This document shows positions 27,943-30,000 of a stretch of DNA of 30,000 nt, piece after piece. The notes below the pieces were generated by a model. It had not been told where the DNA came from. It searched no databases and saw only the letters and a program-made list of their open reading frames with translations. Both the position numbers and the translations under genes were made by a program. Each line of letters starts with the position of its first letter. Positions within the stretch are counted from its first letter, which is position 1. This stretch comes from Stramonita haemastoma (lineage: Eukaryota; Mollusca; Gastropoda; Neogastropoda; Muricidae): contig CM060326.1 of assembly GCA_030674155.1 (NCBI GenBank), positions 20,002,669-20,032,668 on the forward strand. The letters run 5' to 3'.

Positions 27943-27978
27943 GTATGCATGCATGCATGCATGCATGCATGCATGCAT
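27852..27978. repeat. (CTAT)n followed by (GCAT)n
   Basis: About 22 uninterrupted CTAT units to 27942, then GTAT and about 8 GCAT units to 27977. Confidence 0.95.
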
Positions 27979-28204
27979 AACAACATACGCTATCTTTTTT
28001 AAAGGAGGGGAAAATTCTCTGGTATTAGAGTATGGTGGCCAAAAATGGCGAGGTAACTTGCAAAACAGCCATACACAGAAAACTTCTCATTCAATGTGTA
28101 CTTTCAAATCTCACGGAATTTCCCAGGTGTTGTGATGGGTGAGTCAGAACGCATATTATTCTTAGTGACCCCTAGGCGATGTTAAGTTGGAAAACGCGCA
28201 AAAA

Positions 28205-28240
28205 CAACAACAACAACAACAACAACAGCAGCAACAACAA
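28205..28240. repeat. (CAA)n trinucleotide repeat
   Basis: About 12 CAA-type units with CAG interruptions near the right end. Confidence 0.9.
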
Positions 28241-29054
28241 TGCATCCTAAAAGGTGGGGCAATCAAGGCTGGTGGTATGGGTGCTGCTATAAACATATCC
28301 ACCGAGCAAGCAATCTGCTAGGTGCAGGCTACAGGGATGGGGTCTGTTAGGCTGGCTTCATCACAGACTGAATGTTTCAGAGCCGTACTCCACTTACTCC
28401 CTAGAGAATCACGGTAAATGGAGAAGAATCCTATAGTTCCATGCTGGCATTTGCGGGGAAAATAACCGATGAATAATTTCCGCTGACCTGGGGTTCGACA
28501 GCTGCCAAATGGTATTGGATGATTTCTATCACATCAAGTGGGAATACAACAACATTCATTTTGCCAGTAGTACAGTAAAGACCGGTGTGGTTAAAGTGTG
28601 GCCTTGACTGTTCGCCATTAGAGAGGGCAGAAAATAGTTGTTTATTAATTTGTGTAGTTTTTGTGTAGTTGCACAGTAGGTGTTTTTTGTGTTAATCGCT
28701 GATTGTTGTTTTATTTATTTATGTTTGGGTTGAAACTGGAAGTATGGTCGCACATTCATCCCATTCTTACTAGGATTAGCAGAGCAATTACGCTGAAAGC
28801 TTGTTTATGACTATTCGAGAGCTATTCAGCCTATTGTGCGTGGAGACTGACATTTTTATGAATTTTGCAGTGTTTGGCCGGTAGTGTACTAATAGTTACT
28901 GAGAAATCGAAATAGAAAGTGCTTAGCTATAAATTCTGTTATGATCATCTGTCAGAAAAACCCATTTTCTTGTTTATGACTTTTGAATTCCGATGTTATA
29001 GAAGCCGGCAACTAATTACTGTGTAAGTGTGAAGTTTAAACTGCTCTTTTATAC
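28241..29054. other. Unassigned intergenic sequence
   Basis: Over 800 bases with no convincing frame or repeat family. The first half is near-balanced in composition, the second half AT-rich. Confidence 0.5.
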
Positions 29055-29149
<95 letters not shown>

Positions 29150-29182
29150 CATATAAATAAATATATATATATATATATATAT
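29055..29182. repeat. (CTGT)n-(CT)n-(AT)n compound microsatellite
   Basis: About 18 CTGT units (29055-29126), then CT (to 29149), a short A-rich link, and AT (29161-29182). Confidence 0.95.
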
Positions 29183-29539
29183 TATAAAATTGCAATTCTC
29201 TTATACATACTGAACTAATCTGTCAGTTTATTTTTGGTCACTATCAAAGTTCAAAGAAAGATGTTTTAGTGTGTGCGTGTACAATCATTGTGAGAAATCA
29301 ATAATCAATCGGTGGTTGTGAAAAAAATCATGAACAATTTTGCACCATCAAATGAATTCACTGGTCATTTCTTTTTTGCTGAATAAACTGTCTTTCTCCA
29401 TTCTTATCAGGTTGTTTTTTCCACAGAGAGACAGAGAGAGACAGAGACAGAGACAGAGAGACAGAGAGAGAATACAGTAGTCTACCTCTTGTCAATTTCT
29501 TTTTAAAATACTTTTTGTCCGAAACGGAGAGAATGCACT
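29183..29539. other. Unassigned sequence with a short GA/ACAG tract
   Basis: No gene recognised. An ACAGAG repeat lies at about 29426-29471. Confidence 0.5.
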
Positions 29540-29595
29540 GTACTGCATAGCACTGTATTGTATTGTCTTGTCTTTTCTTGTATTGTCTTGTATTG
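29540..29595 (-). repeat. Pentanucleotide ladder at a SINE-1 tail
   Basis: TTGTA/TTGTC 5-mers. On the minus strand this is an (ATACA)n-type ladder directly downstream of the SINE-1 3' end. Confidence 0.8.
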
Positions 29596-29986
29596 TATAC
29601 ACTTTCACTTACCGCAGTCCTTTCTGTGTAAAAGGAAGGTTGCTCTCTCCAGGAAAATTGCATCACCAGAAGAGCAGCATTGCCCACTTCGAAAAGAAAA
29701 AACACACAAAAACCTCGTTTGCAAGTGGGTTTGCTTTCCTTGGCAAGAAGCTTATATCTGCAGAATATTTTCTGGAGACAACTTTCTTTGTTGCTGTGGG
29801 TTTTCTTTTTACGTGCACCAAATGTGCATCACACACAGGTCTTCGGCTTCTTGTCTTATCCGAAAGGCTAGCCCTCAGATTGCTAGCCAAGGACTAGTGG
29901 ATAGGGGGAGGGGGGGGGGGATTTGGACTCAAAATAATGGGGATCCAACCCGAGAATTTTTGCCTTTTAGGCAAGCACGGTGACGG
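29590..29986 (-). mobile_element. SINE-1 copy, near full length, diverged
   Basis: Read from about 29986 on the minus strand: a head with CACCGTGCTTGCCTAAAAGG and B-box-like GGGTTGGATCCCC, a C/T-rich link, ATCCACTAGTCC, GGCTAGCCTTTCGGATAAGA, a GTGTGATGCACATTTGGTGC block, GTAAAAAGAAAACCCACAGC, AAGTTGTCTCCAG, ATATTCTGCAG and CAGAAAGGACTGCGGTAAG near the end. The hairpin region is strongly diverged. It ends in a pentanucleotide ladder. Confidence 0.7.
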
Positions 29987-30000
29987 GACTCATAAGAGTA

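Noticed and set aside
27806..28135. 109-codon frame of Ser-Ile-Tyr-Leu repeats
   Set aside because: It is a translation of (CTAT)n and (GCAT)n.

Overview
This window looks like a repeat-rich piece of an animal nuclear genome. A marine mollusc, probably a caenogastropod snail, is my best guess. There is no bacterial gene organisation. Microsatellites are abundant and there are many tRNA-derived SINE copies. The only recognisable cellular gene is a seven-transmembrane receptor of the methuselah-like/adhesion (class B) type, whose extracellular region resembles molluscan Mth2-like receptors. The taxon call rests on remembered SINE and receptor families and was not tested by any search.

Layout. 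0-4.3 kb: AT-rich, non-coding sequence with long AC, GA and pyrimidine microsatellites and many inflated homopolymers. 4.4-11 kb: two SINE families alternate with (GA)n and pentanucleotide tracts. In this answer SINE-1 means copies ending in a GCTCTCCCC/GGGGAGAGC hairpin, and SINE-2 means copies ending in AAAAAGCAC..GTGCTTATT. A small LINE 3' remnant lies near 9.8 kb. 11-13.2 kb: mostly unrecognised. 13.2-17 kb: a dense SINE cluster in alternating orientations, including one copy that joins a SINE-2 5' part to a SINE-1 3' part. 17.4-19.06 kb: the receptor, with all seven membrane segments recognisable but the reading frame broken by about nine single-base shifts. 19.07-19.75 kb: a 5'-truncated LINE inserted at the receptor stop codon, with a perfect 12-bp target-site duplication. 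19.96-20.2 kb: a repeat carrying the promoter half of 5S rRNA. 20.6-26.4 kb: a composite repeat block. It holds a tRNA-like head, a 22-bp minisatellite, a 1.08-kb tandem duplication with C-rich minisatellites, and an inverted G-rich counterpart about 2.7 kb away. Between the arms is an old minus-strand LINE that was itself split by a small TIR element related to the duplicated unit. 26.4-30 kb: microsatellites, unknown sequence and a final SINE-1 copy.

No set of genes here forms a pathway or system. The interest lies in repeat biology (nested insertions, SINE mosaicism, a 5S-derived element, SINE tails that seed microsatellites) and in deciding whether the receptor is a young pseudogene or an intact gene with assembly indels. 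Repeat boundaries were read by eye and are usually good to about 10-30 bases.
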